A stretch of 64,000 nucleotides of DNA from Epiperipatus broadwayi (GCA_028023455.1 JAQFVV010006623.1:213501-277500), one strand, 5' to 3'. Shown: positions 1-12,329, counted from the stretch's first letter. Made by a program: numbers and translations. The notes: generated from the letters alone by a model not told the origin.

Positions 1-689
1 AGTATTTTCACGTTTCTTTTTTACTTATTTCCAAAACAACGAATTCAAACTTGCAGAATAAATTAAGTCATTAGTTCATTCCTGCTAATTATAAATTGAA
101 ATTTAAATTTCCAGTTTCTTTCTATCTAAATTATAACAATTTTGTATAAATTTTAAACTATCGACATTAAATTTTAAAATACATATTCTTACTGTTTTCT
201 TTCCTTTTTAAACGCTGAACATTTTTTTATTTTTAAAACAAATAAATGACTTTTTTATGTGCTAATAATTGTGCTGTTAGTCCACAAGTGAAGTAAAAGC
301 TAGATTGTTTTTCTAATGCTAGCTAAAACCTATTGTATCAACTTAATCAATATATATATACAACTTTATTATTATTATTTTTTATTCTTCATTATTCTAA
401 ACTCAGTCACATACCAACTATTTTGACCTCATATATATATATTGACCTTTGTCATGTCTGTCTTATAAATCAATTAATTATTATCTTAATTAATGATATT
501 AAATAAAGAAAAAAAGTTAATTTCTACTAATAGACAAACATATTAGTTTATATGTATGTTTATATATGTATATACTTCATGTGTATAAGCAGGTATGTAG
601 GATATTTTATTTGCTACTACTTGATCTGAATTCAAACATTGTGAAAAAACTGGGATTTGTGTGATGGTTGGTTGTAAGCCATTTCTTAC
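1..689. repeat. Left copy of a ~0.65 kb direct repeat
   Basis: This stretch matches 9558-10169 in the same orientation almost base for base, with small indels. Both copies end in a short stem-loop, TTGTAAG, a six-base loop, CTTACAA. The left copy already matches at window base 1, so it probably extends further left. No reading frame of note lies in it. The repeat family is not recognised. The pair brackets the inverted-arm structure, so it could be a pair of terminal repeats of a composite element or two unrelated insertions of one family. Confidence 0.8.
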
Positions 690-1254
690 AACACCCCTCT
701 TTTTAACAGAGTTAAAATTTTAAACTGGATTTTAAATGTTAGCATTCACAAGTATGTTTAAAATGTATGATTATTTTGGGTTTGGTGAAGGGTTGCTACA
801 TTAATTTCCTGACTTTCTAACATTCTATTTTTCTATTATTTAATAGCTGGTTTTGGGAAGTTTAAATAATGTGCTGGATTTAGGGCTTTTATTGTTTTAT
901 AATGGATGCATAACCAATAATGTCTATGTTACAAAAGGAACATGAAATCATTTATTTGCTAACCTTCTTAATGCTCCTTTGAGGCTTATTGGACTTTGAA
1001 GGTCTAGTCAAATATCAAAACATGTTTAAGCTAGCCTCTAGATATTTCCATGATTGTATCTAAGCGTTACTTGAGAAATACCCTCATCAAACTTAATATC
1101 CCTAACCCTGTACTATATATATATTGTAATGATAAATAAATATGCCATTAAATTAATTTAAAATAAAAACTAAGTTCGCAAATAAAAATAAATTTATTAA
1201 AAATCTAAAAGCTAAAAAAAAAATTAAAGAGTTGTTAAACGTATATATATTCGC
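690..1254. other. AT-rich interval without recognisable feature
   Basis: Between the direct repeat and the left inverted arm I see no coding frame and no match to other parts of the window. An (AT)n tract lies near 1117. Confidence 0.5.
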
Positions 1255-3175
1255 ACAGATGCAAAACTTTAAAAATATATATTTTTTTTTAATAAATGAA
1301 AAAAGTGTTTGAACGTATATTTTTGTAAAAAGATTTATATATTTTTGTAAATGGAAATGATTGTTTTATAAATTAATTGAAAAGCAAACTAACCCTTGGG
1401 GCACTTAAAATAAATGAAATATAGATAAGAGAATAAAAAGAATTAGCTTGTCCAATATAGAAGCAGCAAATAAAGGCCCCAGACCATAATGAAATAATGG
1501 AACAGTGATGTTTTTGTTCGTGGAATCCATAGGAGGATTATAAAAGAAAAACGATTCAAATTAAGACAGTTTTTCCTGACAGTTCCAACTTGATTTTGTG
1601 AGAAAAATGATAAGATGCCCTTGTCGTTCTCTTTCTTATTTTAAAAATGAAATGACTGTGATACCAGAATGGAACCAGCTAAGGCTACCTCCAGAATATC
1701 AGACGGGTCTTCCATGAAAGTCTTCATGGGAGTTGACAACAGGAATCGTGAGCTCTTCTACTGTAAGGTGTAAATGAAAAAATTTGACTACAAATAATTA
1801 AGAACTTTAAAGATTTAACAAGCGTAATTTTTTTTAAATGAACTTTTATCTGACTTAAAGTCTCCAAATTAATAATTAATATTTAAATTTTATATAGTTA
1901 AGTTTGCTAAAATCATTTCCATTTTTTTATATATTTCTATTAATATTTATTTGTATAAATTATTTAAATGCATAAATTTAAGTTGGGTATGGACGTTGCA
2001 TCGATTCATTAGCGGTTAATTATGTTGTGGTTTTCATATTCGATTAGAATATATGTCATTGATGTCAATGCAGAATCTTATGATGAATGCCATTGGGTTT
2101 CTTGTATTCCCTCTGCATTTGACGTTATCGATGATTTTGTATTTTGATTGGTTATGTTTATTTTGGAATGTTTTTGACTGTGGAATCTAGGCAGCCGATC
2201 TATACTCAACATTATAAAACAAACTTTATAAAATTCATCTGTGTGACTGTATCTAAATGTTAAATTTAAATCAGGTGTGAATGGCTATATAGATTTGTAA
2301 AGTTGTATTAAGGGAGGGTAATCTTAGGTTATTCATTTCGTAATTAGGTCAATGGATTGGATATATTGGTGTAATTAGTAGATGTAGTATGAGGTTCACC
2401 ATGTGCAGAATCACTGTATATGCCATACAAACCCTTTTGCCTATGGATGGGATTGTAAGTTGTCAAAAAGGACCGCAGTCCCTTCCTATGGAGTTTTTAT
2501 TTTATTATTCTTCTTGCCATACAGATGTAACATTCCTATATTGGACAAGAGTCAATATTTTCTCTAACTATACTGTTCAGATGTCCATTCCTGACAGTAT
2601 AGTATATTATGCTGTTGTATTTTCATGCTACATCGAATACATCAATGTATCAGATGGATTGACGCCGGTTTGACTGCGAACTTTTGGCCTAAGGTTAAAT
2701 AAGGGATAGAATATTTTCTTTTCAAATGCAAATCTATGTAGTTTATTCATATGCGAAAATCTTAAAATAAATATAAATTTCATCTGTGTAGATGATTTAA
2801 AATTTTTAAATAATAAGTTAAATTAAAAGAATGTTAAAATCTAAAATAATAAATATTATTCCTCAAAATTTAAAATGATTCAAAATTTATATGTGCATAA
2901 ATAAATGTTTGTGTGTTAATTACTGGCAGTGGCTTTTATTTTTATATATATATATATTTAAGATACAAATTAATCAAGTTATTTATTATCTCTGCGTCTC
3001 CATGAGCTAGCGACATTGGGCTAATGGTCTAAATATTTAAATAAAGTGGAATCTTAACAGCACGTATCAGCCTACTTTATAAATTTTCTAGGTTCAAATG
3101 CCTAGATGGCGCCCTTGTAGTGCAGATTATGGTAAGATTCAATCTTCACTTTCATTTGGATCATTATAATATATA
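1255..3175 (+). repeat. Left arm of a long inverted repeat
   Basis: The reverse complement of this arm is found at about 7338-9310, with matching blocks along its length: near 1380-1450 against 9090-9180, 2389-2690 against 7825-8110, and 3080-3175 against 7340-7430. The outer edges fade out near 1255 and 9310; the inner edges lie in (AT)n tracts. A short motif related to TTCGCACAGATG recurs at about 1250, 2237, 2779 and (other arm) 8247. A string TGGCGCCC at 3107-3114, also present in the other arm, resembles a primer binding site, so the arms could be LTR-plus-leader pieces in opposite orientation; this is only a possibility. A 94-codon frame at 2389-2673 is not kept in the partner arm and is probably not a gene. 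Confidence 0.85.
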
Positions 3176-3277
3176 TATATTATACATTGCACCTGCTATT
3201 TTTACAAAATTTACCTTTTTTTTTATTTATATATCTCAGCTATGTTAAAATTTTCTTGATATTATCCTGAATTGTTA

Positions 3278-3560
3278 TTAACATCCAAAATAAGGCTTAA
3301 AGATATGGGCATTATACATGCCTCAGAGCTCTCCTCCTTGGTTTATCCAAAATGTATTGGGACCTGATTGCTTAATAATGGTATATAGTCCCTTATACAT
3401 ATTACTAAACTTATGATACTTACCTTTCTATGGTTTACTAGGATGTGGAGTTTTTTTATTAGCACTCTGTCTCTAATTCTGAATTCATGTTTAGACCTTC
3501 TTATATTCTGATTTCTACATTTTGCCTTCATCATAAGTTGCTTTTGAGCTTGCAATATAT
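3278..3560 (-). pseudogene. LTR retrotransposon integrase C-terminal tail
   Basis: Read on the minus strand this stretch encodes a basic segment with RDRVLIKK, then after a frameshift KFSNMYKGLYTIIKQ, and finally GMYNAHIFKPYF just before a TAA at 3278-3280. A 'GDxVLIK ... K ... GPYxI ... N ... G ... LKPY' order is the usual end of Ty3-type integrases. One in-frame TGA precedes the GMYN segment. It belongs with the gag relic at 4477-5856 on the same strand. The rest of pol (protease, reverse transcriptase, RNase H) is not recognised. It is a broken copy. Confidence 0.6.
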
Positions 3561-3984
3561 ATTGTTTATTAATCTTTGATTTAGTATCTATGGAATTGTC
3601 TTCACAATATCTATGACTATTTGATGCATTCCATACTATAATACCAAATAAGTTTATACATCAGTCTTAGACTTCTGTTAGCTTACAACTTATGTTCAAT
3701 TAAGTGGCTCAGTAGGTTCACATTTTATATTTAGAGGGAATAATTATAAAAACTAAGGTTTAATACTTTATGACATATCTTTGGGTAGGTCTTTTTCTTT
3801 TTCTTTTGTCAGTGTCTGTATCATTGTCCAAATTTCTCTATGTACATATAAATCTATTATCTTTTTACAAAATCATAGTGGATTCAATTTCTATCCATCA
3901 TCCTTTTATGTGTTCCAATGGTCTGTAATCTTTGAATGTCCTTCTCTAACATGTGCTTTTTCATTTTAAGCACTGCCTAATGTA

Positions 3985-4110
3985 TGTGAATGGGCCTTCA
4001 TATATATTGCTCAACTTGTGGTACTGAAACCTTTCTGGTTAATCGATTTTGGTGGGTTATTTTTCATCATTACCTGATGATTTTTTATATTTTGGTCATC
4101 AACTTTGTCA
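3985..4110 (-). pseudogene. Second, duplicated integrase-tail fragment
   Basis: The minus strand carries NNPPKSINQKG and, in a shifted frame, KLSNIYEGPFT. This aligns at both DNA and protein level with the tail at 3278-3560 (KFSNMYKGLYT). Two copies of the same integrase end about 0.65 kb apart point to a local duplication or to two related elements joined by deletion. Further upstream toward 4477 I can assign nothing. Confidence 0.45.
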
Positions 4111-4476
4111 GATGAAGAATTAATATGCCATGATACACATTTAAGATGATCAAATATATTGATTGCACTTTTGTCTTTATACACAATCATCCTATGAAAA
4201 CAATCTTTTATGACAGCCATTATGATTGGTAATGCTTTATTTCAATGATTGTCACTTAGTTTTCCAGTGTCATGTTTGTGACTTTGATAGTGCATATGAA
4301 TGTGGCACAACAATTTCAAGTATATAACCAATCCATTTGCCTTTATACTTTCTTCCATGTATTCATCCATAATGCTTCAAACACATGACATATTTATATG
4401 TGGGTCAAGTATATGGTTTTCTGAACTGGCTTGTGAAATATTTTGGAATTATTTCTTCCAATTTGGCAGTTATGGA

Positions 4477-5856
4477 TTATTTTCCCATTACAGGTATGTT
4501 GTTTGACTTGTGGCCCAGCAGAAGATTATGGGGGTTCAATTTTCCTTGATATTCTAAAATATCATCAGACTGTCTTTTTCTAGACTCCTGAACTTCATAA
4601 TCTAAATTAAATTCCATGTTACTCATATGTGGAGTTGTCAATTGGTATGATTTCTCTACCTGACATTGTATATTGCACAGGACTTCTGTGGATATCACCA
4701 ATGTTTTGGTGTTATGAAGAATCTCTGTTTTACTGTTATCCATCCTTCTTTCTAAGTTTTGCATATCAAGTTCCATCAGTTCAACAGTGCTATGATTATT
4801 CTCTATGTCATCACTCTGCTGTGGGATAATATGGTGGATGTGACAGCTTTCTTGTATGATAGTTTCTTGAACTACTAGCAATTTGTTTTGGATGTCATCA
4901 TTAGATATTCCACCTTCTCTATCTCCTGTAATAGAAAGATGATCCAATTTTGTATAAATGGCCTGAAGTTCATCCTTGACTTCATTTTTGTGCCTTTCTT
5001 GGCTTTCTTTTATCTCTTCCCTGAAAGTTTCATGGGTGTGATAAACCTCTTTGAGTTTTGTATTTAGCTGAACAACAATATCATCTGTAAATACTGTATA
5101 CTGCCCATGACACTGCATAATTCTTTCATCCATCTCTTCTCTCATTCTCTCCATCCCTTGTTTTAGTTCAGCACTATCTTTCTGTACATTTTCCAACCCT
5201 AGAGGTAATTGTCCCATGTTCTTGATCAATTTATTTTCCACTCCCTCTATTTCTGCCTTCATTCTTGCTTCTACCCTATTCACATCTACTTTCAAATCTT
5301 CTCTCAAAAAACACATGTCTCATTTCAGTTCTATTTCTAACTTGCTCACAACATCTCTGGTTGTTATACACTCTAACTTCATGGTCATATCTTCTCTCAT
5401 AGCATCCATTTTATTACACATGCTAGTGTTTATCTTTGTTTCCAAGTTATTTATGCTGGATTCAATATTAGCATTAATTTTCACCTTTATATTATCCATC
5501 TTACTGTTTAAATCATTACTCATGCTCCTCATGTTTGATTCTAATCTATCTATTTCAGTTTTCATACCATCCATCATACTATTCAGATCAATATTCATAC
5601 TACTGATATCAGTTTTAGTTGCCATTTTTGCCTCCAAGTTGTTCATGCTTGCTACATTATCATCTATCTTTGTCATCATGCTGTTCATTTTGGCCATCAT
5701 TTCTTGCAATATTTGTTGCATAATGGAAATATTTTCAGTATCATGTACTACTTTAATTTTAGGTGCTTGAATAATCTTGTCAGTGGGGGCTTTTTGCATC
5801 TGGAAAGCTATTTGGCTTTCCCCTTGTTTCTGTGGAGAATCATCCTCCTCCATCAT
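4477..5856 (-). pseudogene. Gag-like coiled-coil ORF with one in-frame stop
   Basis: A single minus-strand frame of about 460 codons runs from ATG at 5856 to a stop at 4477-4479. It is interrupted only by TGA at 5320-5322; the next codons, GAC then ATG, continue the same frame. The product is charged and rich in M, K, E, D and N, with heptad-like spacing through most of its length (for example MSNDLNSKMDNIKVKI), so it should form a long coiled coil. It begins MMEEDDSPQKQGE. Position downstream of a primer binding site (6583-6600) and upstream of integrase tails on the same strand marks it as the gag region of an LTR element. No zinc knuckle or clear capsid motif is visible. TGA read-through is possible but simple decay is more likely. 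Confidence 0.6.
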
Positions 5857-6582
5857 AAATACCCCCAGGAGTTTGGATCAGTGAAGACCCCTCTCCATTA
5901 CTATTATTAATATCACTTTCCCCTTCACCAACACTAGTATCTAATGTCCCTTCCATAGTCTCTATGATTTTACTTCCAAATATTAATCCATTTCTAAGTA
6001 ACATGTATTTAAGTAATTATTCAAAAAAAAAACTTTATACTTATAAGTGTCAAAATACAATACTGTAGGGCTCCTAGCCACTTCATGCCATTATTTATTT
6101 ATTTATTGTCTATTTTTTTAAGCTGGTATTTTAGCTTGCCTAATTCCTCCATTTTTTATTTCACTTATTGATTATTTCTCTATTCATTCTCTCCACCACA
6201 TGTTGCATTCATCACTTTTTGTATTATTTACTTTTAACATGAATTTTAAATTCCCCCTCCCCAAAAAAAAAATTGTCATATCTGTTACTATCATTCCAAT
6301 CAAATATATTTTGGTCTTATATAAGAGAGTATGTCCAATATAGGTTTGAGATTTAAAGCTTAAGGGTAAAATAAAAAAAAATATATATTTTTTTAAATTC
6401 CAATCCAATTGCTGGACCTCCCTTGCATCTAAACTACGTTCATGCCAAAATGTTGGGCACAAGATATAATGGAACCAGGGTATACCATAAGATGACAAGA
6501 ATATGACTCAGTAGTTGGATGACTTGAATACAATGTGTCAACCAACTTACAACAAGTCATATCCTAAATCCATGATTCGATA

Positions 6583-6600
6583 TCCCATTTGGGTGCGCCA
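6583..6600 (-). promoter_or_regulatory. tRNA primer binding site of the first LTR element
   Basis: On the minus strand the sequence starts TGGCGCACCCAAATGGGA two bases after the presumed LTR edge. On the plus strand the same stretch, with the bases just before it, reads like the 3' end of a tRNA (a GATTCGAT T-loop-like string, then ...GGGTGCGCCA). The 2-base gap and TGG start match the primer binding site of the other element (18248-18265). It primes minus-strand DNA synthesis in LTR retrotransposons. I do not name the tRNA. Confidence 0.6.
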
Positions 6601-6602
6601 GA

Positions 6603-7330
6603 TATTACAGAATCAGAAATAGCATATAACAAAGGGAGCGCATCTCACTACTGCCAGACCTAGGCCTTCAAATAGGATGCTAAAAATGTCACAATGAAAT
6701 ACCCAGTTCCAAGTCACATCTACTTTCAATATACTAACTTATAATTTACTTACAACATTTTAATGTAACTTAGACTAGTGCATATTCATTAAATCTTCTT
6801 TTTGGGCCCCATTACACCACAGAATTCAAACTCAGGGAGTTCTTGCAGTCAGCTCTCTTCAGGGATGAACCTATTGAATTATTAATCAAATATGCCTATA
6901 TATAAGGATAGATAAAAATAAAATATTGATGATGATCAATCAATTAGAAGAGCAACATATACTGATGATCATGATCATCATCAAACCTTTAATGGTGTAA
7001 ATTTTTAATGATAGTGATGATGAAACCTTTCATAGTATGAATGTATAATGATGATGGCGATGATCAAACAGAGATCAGATTGGTTTAAACAACTCAATAC
7101 ATTTATTAATAATCTAAACATATAATAATAAATAATTACAAAAAAAAATATTAATTTAACAAGAAGGGTCTATGATCATTTTATGGCTTAATACATATAA
7201 ATTTTTCTGATTCAGATTCATATTTCATTCTGGAAATCTGTTCTCAATTAATCTTTATTTACACTAGAGACACAAATAATTCAAAGAACAGTATATATAA
7301 AACGATATTAAATAATTCACTCATTTTCTT
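6603..7330 (-). mobile_element. Presumed 5' LTR of the first LTR element
   Basis: This DNA lies just upstream, in the sense direction, of the primer binding site. A diverged stretch in the same orientation is found at about 62400-62690: both hold a block with AGGATGCT followed by ACAATGAAATAC, then a block AACTCRGGGAG, then TCTTCAGGG, in the same order and spacing. No second LTR was found near 3.2 kb, so the far edge is uncertain and the 3' end of the element seems to be lost. The right part carries a short GATGAT-rich minisatellite. Confidence 0.45.
6972..7067. repeat. Two-copy ~48 bp GATGAT-rich minisatellite
   Basis: Two adjacent units share the order GATGAT, AAACCTTT, then GTRTAAAT or GTATGAAT, then TAATGAT. 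It lies inside the presumed LTR and has no coding content. Confidence 0.5.
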
Positions 7331-7337
7331 TTTGTTC

Positions 7338-9310
7338 TAGATATATATATATATTATAATGATCGGGGGAACAGAAAAACGAGTCTTACCATAACCTGCA
7401 CTATAGGGCGCCACTAGGCATTTGAACCTAGAAAATTTATATAGTAGGCAGATACGTAAGTTAAAAAAATATATTTTTGTATTGGTTGATTCCGACCGTT
7501 AGCCCATTGTCACTATCTCAGTGGAACAGCAGAGATTTATATTTTATAAATTCTTATCTAAGAATATTTTTTAAAAAAAGAATAAAATAAGCCACTGCCA
7601 GTAAATAACACATAAACAATATTTATTTATGCACATATATAATCATTTTAAATTTGAGGAATAACATTTATTATGTAGATTTTAATATTAACTTTTAATT
7701 TAAACTATTATTTTAAAATTTTAAGACTGTCCGTACAAATGAATTTAATATTTTTTATTAAGATTGTCGAGTATGAATAGACTACATAAATTGTATTTGA
7801 AAAGAAAATATTCTAGCCCTTATTTAACCTTAGGCCAAAAGTTTGCAGTCAAACCAGCATCAATCATAAAATATGACAACACAAATATATATACCATACT
7901 GTCAGGAATGTACATCTGAACAGCACAGTTAGATAAGACATTGACTCTTGTCCAATACAGGAATGTTGCATCTGTATGGCAAGAACAACAATAAAACAAA
8001 AACTTCATAGGAAGTCACTGCGTCCTTTCAGTCTTACTATTCCCTTCCATAGGCAAAATGGGAGTGTGTGGCATATACAGCAATTCTGCATGTAGCGAAC
8101 CTCATACTACATCTACTAGTTACACCAATATATCCAATCCATTGACCTAATTTAACTACGAAACAAATAACCTAAGATTACCCTCCCCTAATTAATATAA
8201 CTTTACAAATCTATATAGCCGTTCATGCCCAACTTAAATTTAGCATTTATATAGATTCGCACAGATGGATAAAAGTTTATTGTTTAATGTTGAGTATAGA
8301 TCAACTACATAGATTGCATGCTCAAAAACATTCCAACATAAACATAAATGATCAAAATATAAAGTCATTGATGTAATTGCAGAGGGAATTCACTAGAAAT
8401 CCAATGGCATTCATCATAAGATGCCGCATTGACACCAATAACTAAAAAGATATCTGAATAAATACATTTTAGATATTCAATGTAAGATATCATTATTTAC
8501 CAAATCTCCATATATTCTAATCAAATATGAAAACAAAAACATAATTAAATGTGAACAAATCCATGCAAGAGTCAATACTCAACTTAAATTTAATGCATTT
8601 AAATAATTTATGCAATATTAATAAAAATAAAAATGGAAATGATTTTTTTTTTTTAGCAAACTCAAATATATATAATTTAAATATTAATTATCAATTTGAA
8701 AATCAGATAAGAGTTCATTTTTAAATTTAGGTTAGCTGAATCTTAAAAATTTGAATGAAAGTTCTTAATTATTTTTAAATTTGATAGTTCATGTCTTACA
8801 GAAGAAGAATCACGTTTCCTGGTGCCAATTCCCATGACATCTCTATTTGAAGTCCGGTCTGTTATTCTGGAGGAGGACTAAGCCGGTTCAATCCTGGCAT
8901 TACAGTCATTTTATTTGAAATAAGTGAGTGAGAGTGACAAGTGCGTCTTATCGCTCTTCTCACAAAAATCAAGCTGGAACTGTTCTTAATTTCAATATTT
9001 TTCCTTTTATAATCATCATCTGGATTCAACGAACAAAATGTCACTAATCCATCATTTTCATTAGGGTCCGAGGCTTGGTGCTTCCATTGGTCAAGCTAAT
9101 TCTTTTTATTCTCTTATCTATATCTTTTCCTCTGACTTTTTAATTATATAAGAGCCCCAAGAGTTTGCTTTTCGATAATTAATAAACAATCATTTCCATT
9201 TACAAAAATATTTTATCTTTAGATCTTGTACTTTTTTCTAAAAAGTACATTCAAATATATGTTTTTTTAAAAAGCATTTTGTCTACAGTTAATAGTGTAT
9301 AAATTTAAAT
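7338..9310 (-). repeat. Right arm of the long inverted repeat
   Basis: This is the reverse complement of 1255-3175, with many substitutions and small indels. The 62-codon minus-strand frame at 7820-8008 corresponds to part of the frame at 2389-2673, but the frames diverge through indels, so selection for a protein is not evident. The (AT)n tract at its inner edge mirrors the one at the inner edge of the left arm. Confidence 0.85.
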
Positions 9311-9354
9311 GTCAATCTCCATGAATAATGTTCCTGTTCATCAACTTTGTTGCT

Positions 9355-9395
9355 ATTTATGTATTTCATGCTGAGGTTCATCAGCATTTTGTAAA
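9355..9395 (-). ncRNA. Possible decayed hammerhead ribozyme
   Basis: The minus strand contains CTGATGA, a short stretch ending CAGCAT, then GAAATACAT. This is the order in the hammerhead family at 56-57 kb (CTGATGA, stem II ending CAGCAT, GAAATAC), but with a shortened stem II and no clear stem I partner. It lies between the right inverted arm and the direct repeat. It may be a relic or chance similarity. Confidence 0.25.
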
Positions 9396-9557
9396 ATAAA
9401 CATTTTGATGGATAATTTTATAATAACATTGAAGCTAGCCTTGGAACACTGTCAGTATTGGTTTTTCACCCCACATACACTGTAATGACCATTTTATCTA
9501 CCACTATTAATTGCTTCAATAAATATAAAATAATGGTTTAAAGAAACAATTAATTTC

Positions 9558-10169
9558 TAGTATTTTCATGTTTCTTTTTTTCTTCTTTCCAAAACAGTGA
9601 ATTCAAACTTGCAGAATAAATTAAGTCATTAGTTCATTCCTGCTAATTATAAATTGAAGTTTAAATTTCCAGTTTCCTTCTATCCAAATTATAAAGATTT
9701 TGTATTAATTTTAAACTATCAATATTAAATTTTAAAATACATATTCTTACTGTTTTCTTTCCTTTTTAAATGCTGAACTTTTTTTTTTTAAAAAATAAGA
9801 CTTTTTTTTTTATGTGCTGATAATTCTGCTTGTTACTCCACAAGTAAAATAAATTATAGATTATTCTTCATTATTCAAAACTCAATCACCTAGCAACTAT
9901 TTTGATCTCATATATATTTTGACCTTTGTCATGTCTGTCTTATAAATCAATTAATTATTATTTTTGTTAATGATATTAAGTATAAAAAAAGAAGTTAATT
10001 TTTACAAATAGACAAAAATATTAGTTTATATGTATGTTTATATACATATATACTTCATGTGTATAGCAGGTATGTAGGATATTTTATTTGCCTACCACTT
10101 GGTCTGAATTCAAACATTGTGAAAAAACTGGGATTCATGGGATGGTGGGTTGTAAGCCATCTCTTACAA
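9558..10169. repeat. Right copy of the ~0.65 kb direct repeat
   Basis: Matches 1-689 in the same orientation up to the terminal stem-loop TTGTAAG/CTTACAA. Immediately after it a short (AT)n tract leads into the LTR element that starts at 10181, so that element inserted at or beside the end of this repeat. Confidence 0.8.
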
Positions 10170-10180
10170 TATATATATAC

Positions 10181-11743
10181 TGTAACAGGAATCCCTTTTC
10201 TATAATTTTTAACCATTTGAATTAACATTTGTACTTGAAATTTACAAGGTTGAAATCAAATACTTTAACGGTTTCTCATTACTATTTCTTTTAACACTTA
10301 TAATTAAGTTATTGGCCCTTAAGAGGAAAAGTAAATATGATTAATATTTACATATCTATCATACCCTGGTCAGACCAAGATTTAATAAAATATTAAACTG
10401 ATAGTCACCTTTTCAGACCAAGGTAAGTCTCTCTGGCTGCATGAAATGTGAAATACCTAATAAGAATTATTTGTAAAGGGTTTAAAACCAATGTGCCATC
10501 CAATACTTAAACTGGAACCCATGAAATGTCATCAACACATTCCAAGTGCTTGACCCATGGCTAGTTCTTAAACATGAGACTGGCAACATATTTACTTAGA
10601 TAAATAGAGAGAGATAGATATAAACAACACTAATAATTTACATAAATTTATTAAAAAACAATAATAATAAAGAAACATAAAAACACATAACAGATATTCA
10701 ATATTTAAAAACAAATATGCATGCTTCTGAGTGAAATCTAAAGTTCTATACAGGGGAAATTTTTAAAGTTTAATACTAGTATTGAGAATTTAAAAGTTCT
10801 AATAATGATGTCAATTGACAATAGTTACCTAGGTCTAGCATAGTCTCTGGGTTTTCATATGTGGGTGATCACCCTATTTCTGATCCAATTATATTCCTGA
10901 TATGTGAGTATTTCACCATAAGTGAAGATTCTTCTTGTTTCTGCATCCTATGGTGTAGGCTCTTTCCCTTGGTTTGGCATGGTGGGTTCAAACCTTGGCA
11001 TAAGCAAGTCAGAGCAATATATCAGAGTATTTGGCTAATGGCACACATGAGATGAGTGGAGGAAAATGGCCAAACACCAGTATTTGGATCTAGCCACTCA
11101 TTCCTTTCATGGCATGATAGTAGAAGAATGGTTACATCATTCTGGACTATTAGCAGCTCATTGACTTCATTCACTGCTGCTGGTTGATCTTGGTTATATT
11201 TTTTAACCATCTTCTATAATACTCTCTGCATAGCCTGAATCCTCTGAATAATTTTAAGTCTGAATCTGAAGAGTGATCTTGAATGATAATAATAAAGAAT
11301 ATCAGCTTTTTATATACTCTGACCCCATCTTTGCTTGAGTTTTTACCCATGCTATCAATACATTTGATCTTTAACTTTTTTAATTAGTACATTCTTTTTT
11401 TTTAAATTTAATTTCACTAAATTAGTTCCATATTGCTTATTTAATCAGTCTGGAATCTTAATCTCCAGAGTCTGATTAATTTTGTACAACTTGCTAATTA
11501 ATTACAAAATCTTTTTAATTAAAAAAAATGCTTTTAACAAAAGTACTTCCAAAAGAATTATATAAAAATAAAAGGAGATAAAAGAAAGATAAGTTATAAT
11601 TACTAAATAATTTCTAACTTATTCCCAACATTTTTATTTTTATTTTAACTTTTCCTTATCTCAAACTATTAAATATTAATACTATTTTTCTATTTCAGTT
11701 TTTTAAATTTTATTTTAAATAAATAAGTAAATCATGTAACTCA
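10181..11743 (-). repeat. 3' LTR of the second element
   Basis: On the plus strand it starts TGTAACAGGAATCCC and ends CATGTAACTCA. The body aligns along its whole length with 18268-19813. The small open frames inside are not coherent in the other LTR and are not genes. No clear polypurine tract is seen next to it; the adjacent DNA is (AT)n. Confidence 0.8.
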
Positions 11744-11927
11744 TATATATATATATACATTACAAGCATAAAGCTAAACTGACCTGGTTGAATTTTGGAT
11801 TTGGGGTAATTTTAATTATATATATATATATGATCAATAGATGGCATTTTACCAAAAACACTGTCAAGCGTAGGTTTGTTTACATAAACGTCAGAGTAAG
11901 CATTCACTATCTCTATCATTAATTCCA

Positions 11928-11972
11928 CCTTCAGATCATGATTTCAAGCTGATTTGCTATCATCAGTGAAGG
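11928..11972 (-). ncRNA. Type I hammerhead ribozyme
   Basis: Minus strand, 5' to 3': stem I strand CCTTCA (11972-11967); core CTGATGA (11966-11960); stem II with AGC pairing GCT around a six-base loop, next to one T/T mismatch; core GAAA (11945-11942); self-complementary stem III TCATGA; TC just before the predicted cut; stem I partner TGAAGG (11933-11928). Stem I is six perfect pairs and all conserved core bases are present. Stem III is too short for a stable single-molecule hairpin, so cleavage as a dimer is likely. Confidence 0.82.
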
Positions 11973-12329
11973 ATAGGAATAAGTAACTACATCTAAACAC
12001 TAACTCTGAGCATTTATGAAACAATTTCTATTCAGCTTGCAAGCGTGAATTTTTTAGACATGTAATGTCTTCAAACTCAGCATAGCAAGCCAGATAGCTA
12101 TATGGGTCTGATATCAGTTCAGTATCACCACATAATAGAAGCCTCTGCAATATATATCATTGCAAGAAAACCTCAAAAGGTACATTTATAAAAAACAAAA
12201 AAACAACTTCAACTTGCTAACGCTTGTATTTATGATCAGTAGATGACGTTTTACCAAAAACACCGTTGAGCGTAGGTTTGTTTACATAAACGTCAGAGTA
12301 AGCATTCACTATCTACATCGTTAATTTCA

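Noticed and set aside
2389-2673. 94-codon plus-strand frame in the left inverted arm
   Set aside because: The matching stretch in the other arm has indels that change the frame; no motif; most likely chance.
3107-3114. TGGCGCCC as a primer binding site in the inverted arms
   Set aside because: Present in both arms, but no TG...CA LTR could be delimited around it; kept only as a possibility.
4011-4220. Integrase catalytic core upstream of the second integrase tail
   Set aside because: The 69-codon minus frame shows no DDE-type motif; only its end aligns with the integrase tail.
5216-5770. 184-codon plus-strand frame with hydrophobic residues
   Set aside because: It is the shadow of the coiled-coil gag frame on the other strand.
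6955-6985. CTGATGATCATGATCATC as a hammerhead core
   Set aside because: No GAAA follows at a suitable distance; it is part of a GATGAT-rich minisatellite.
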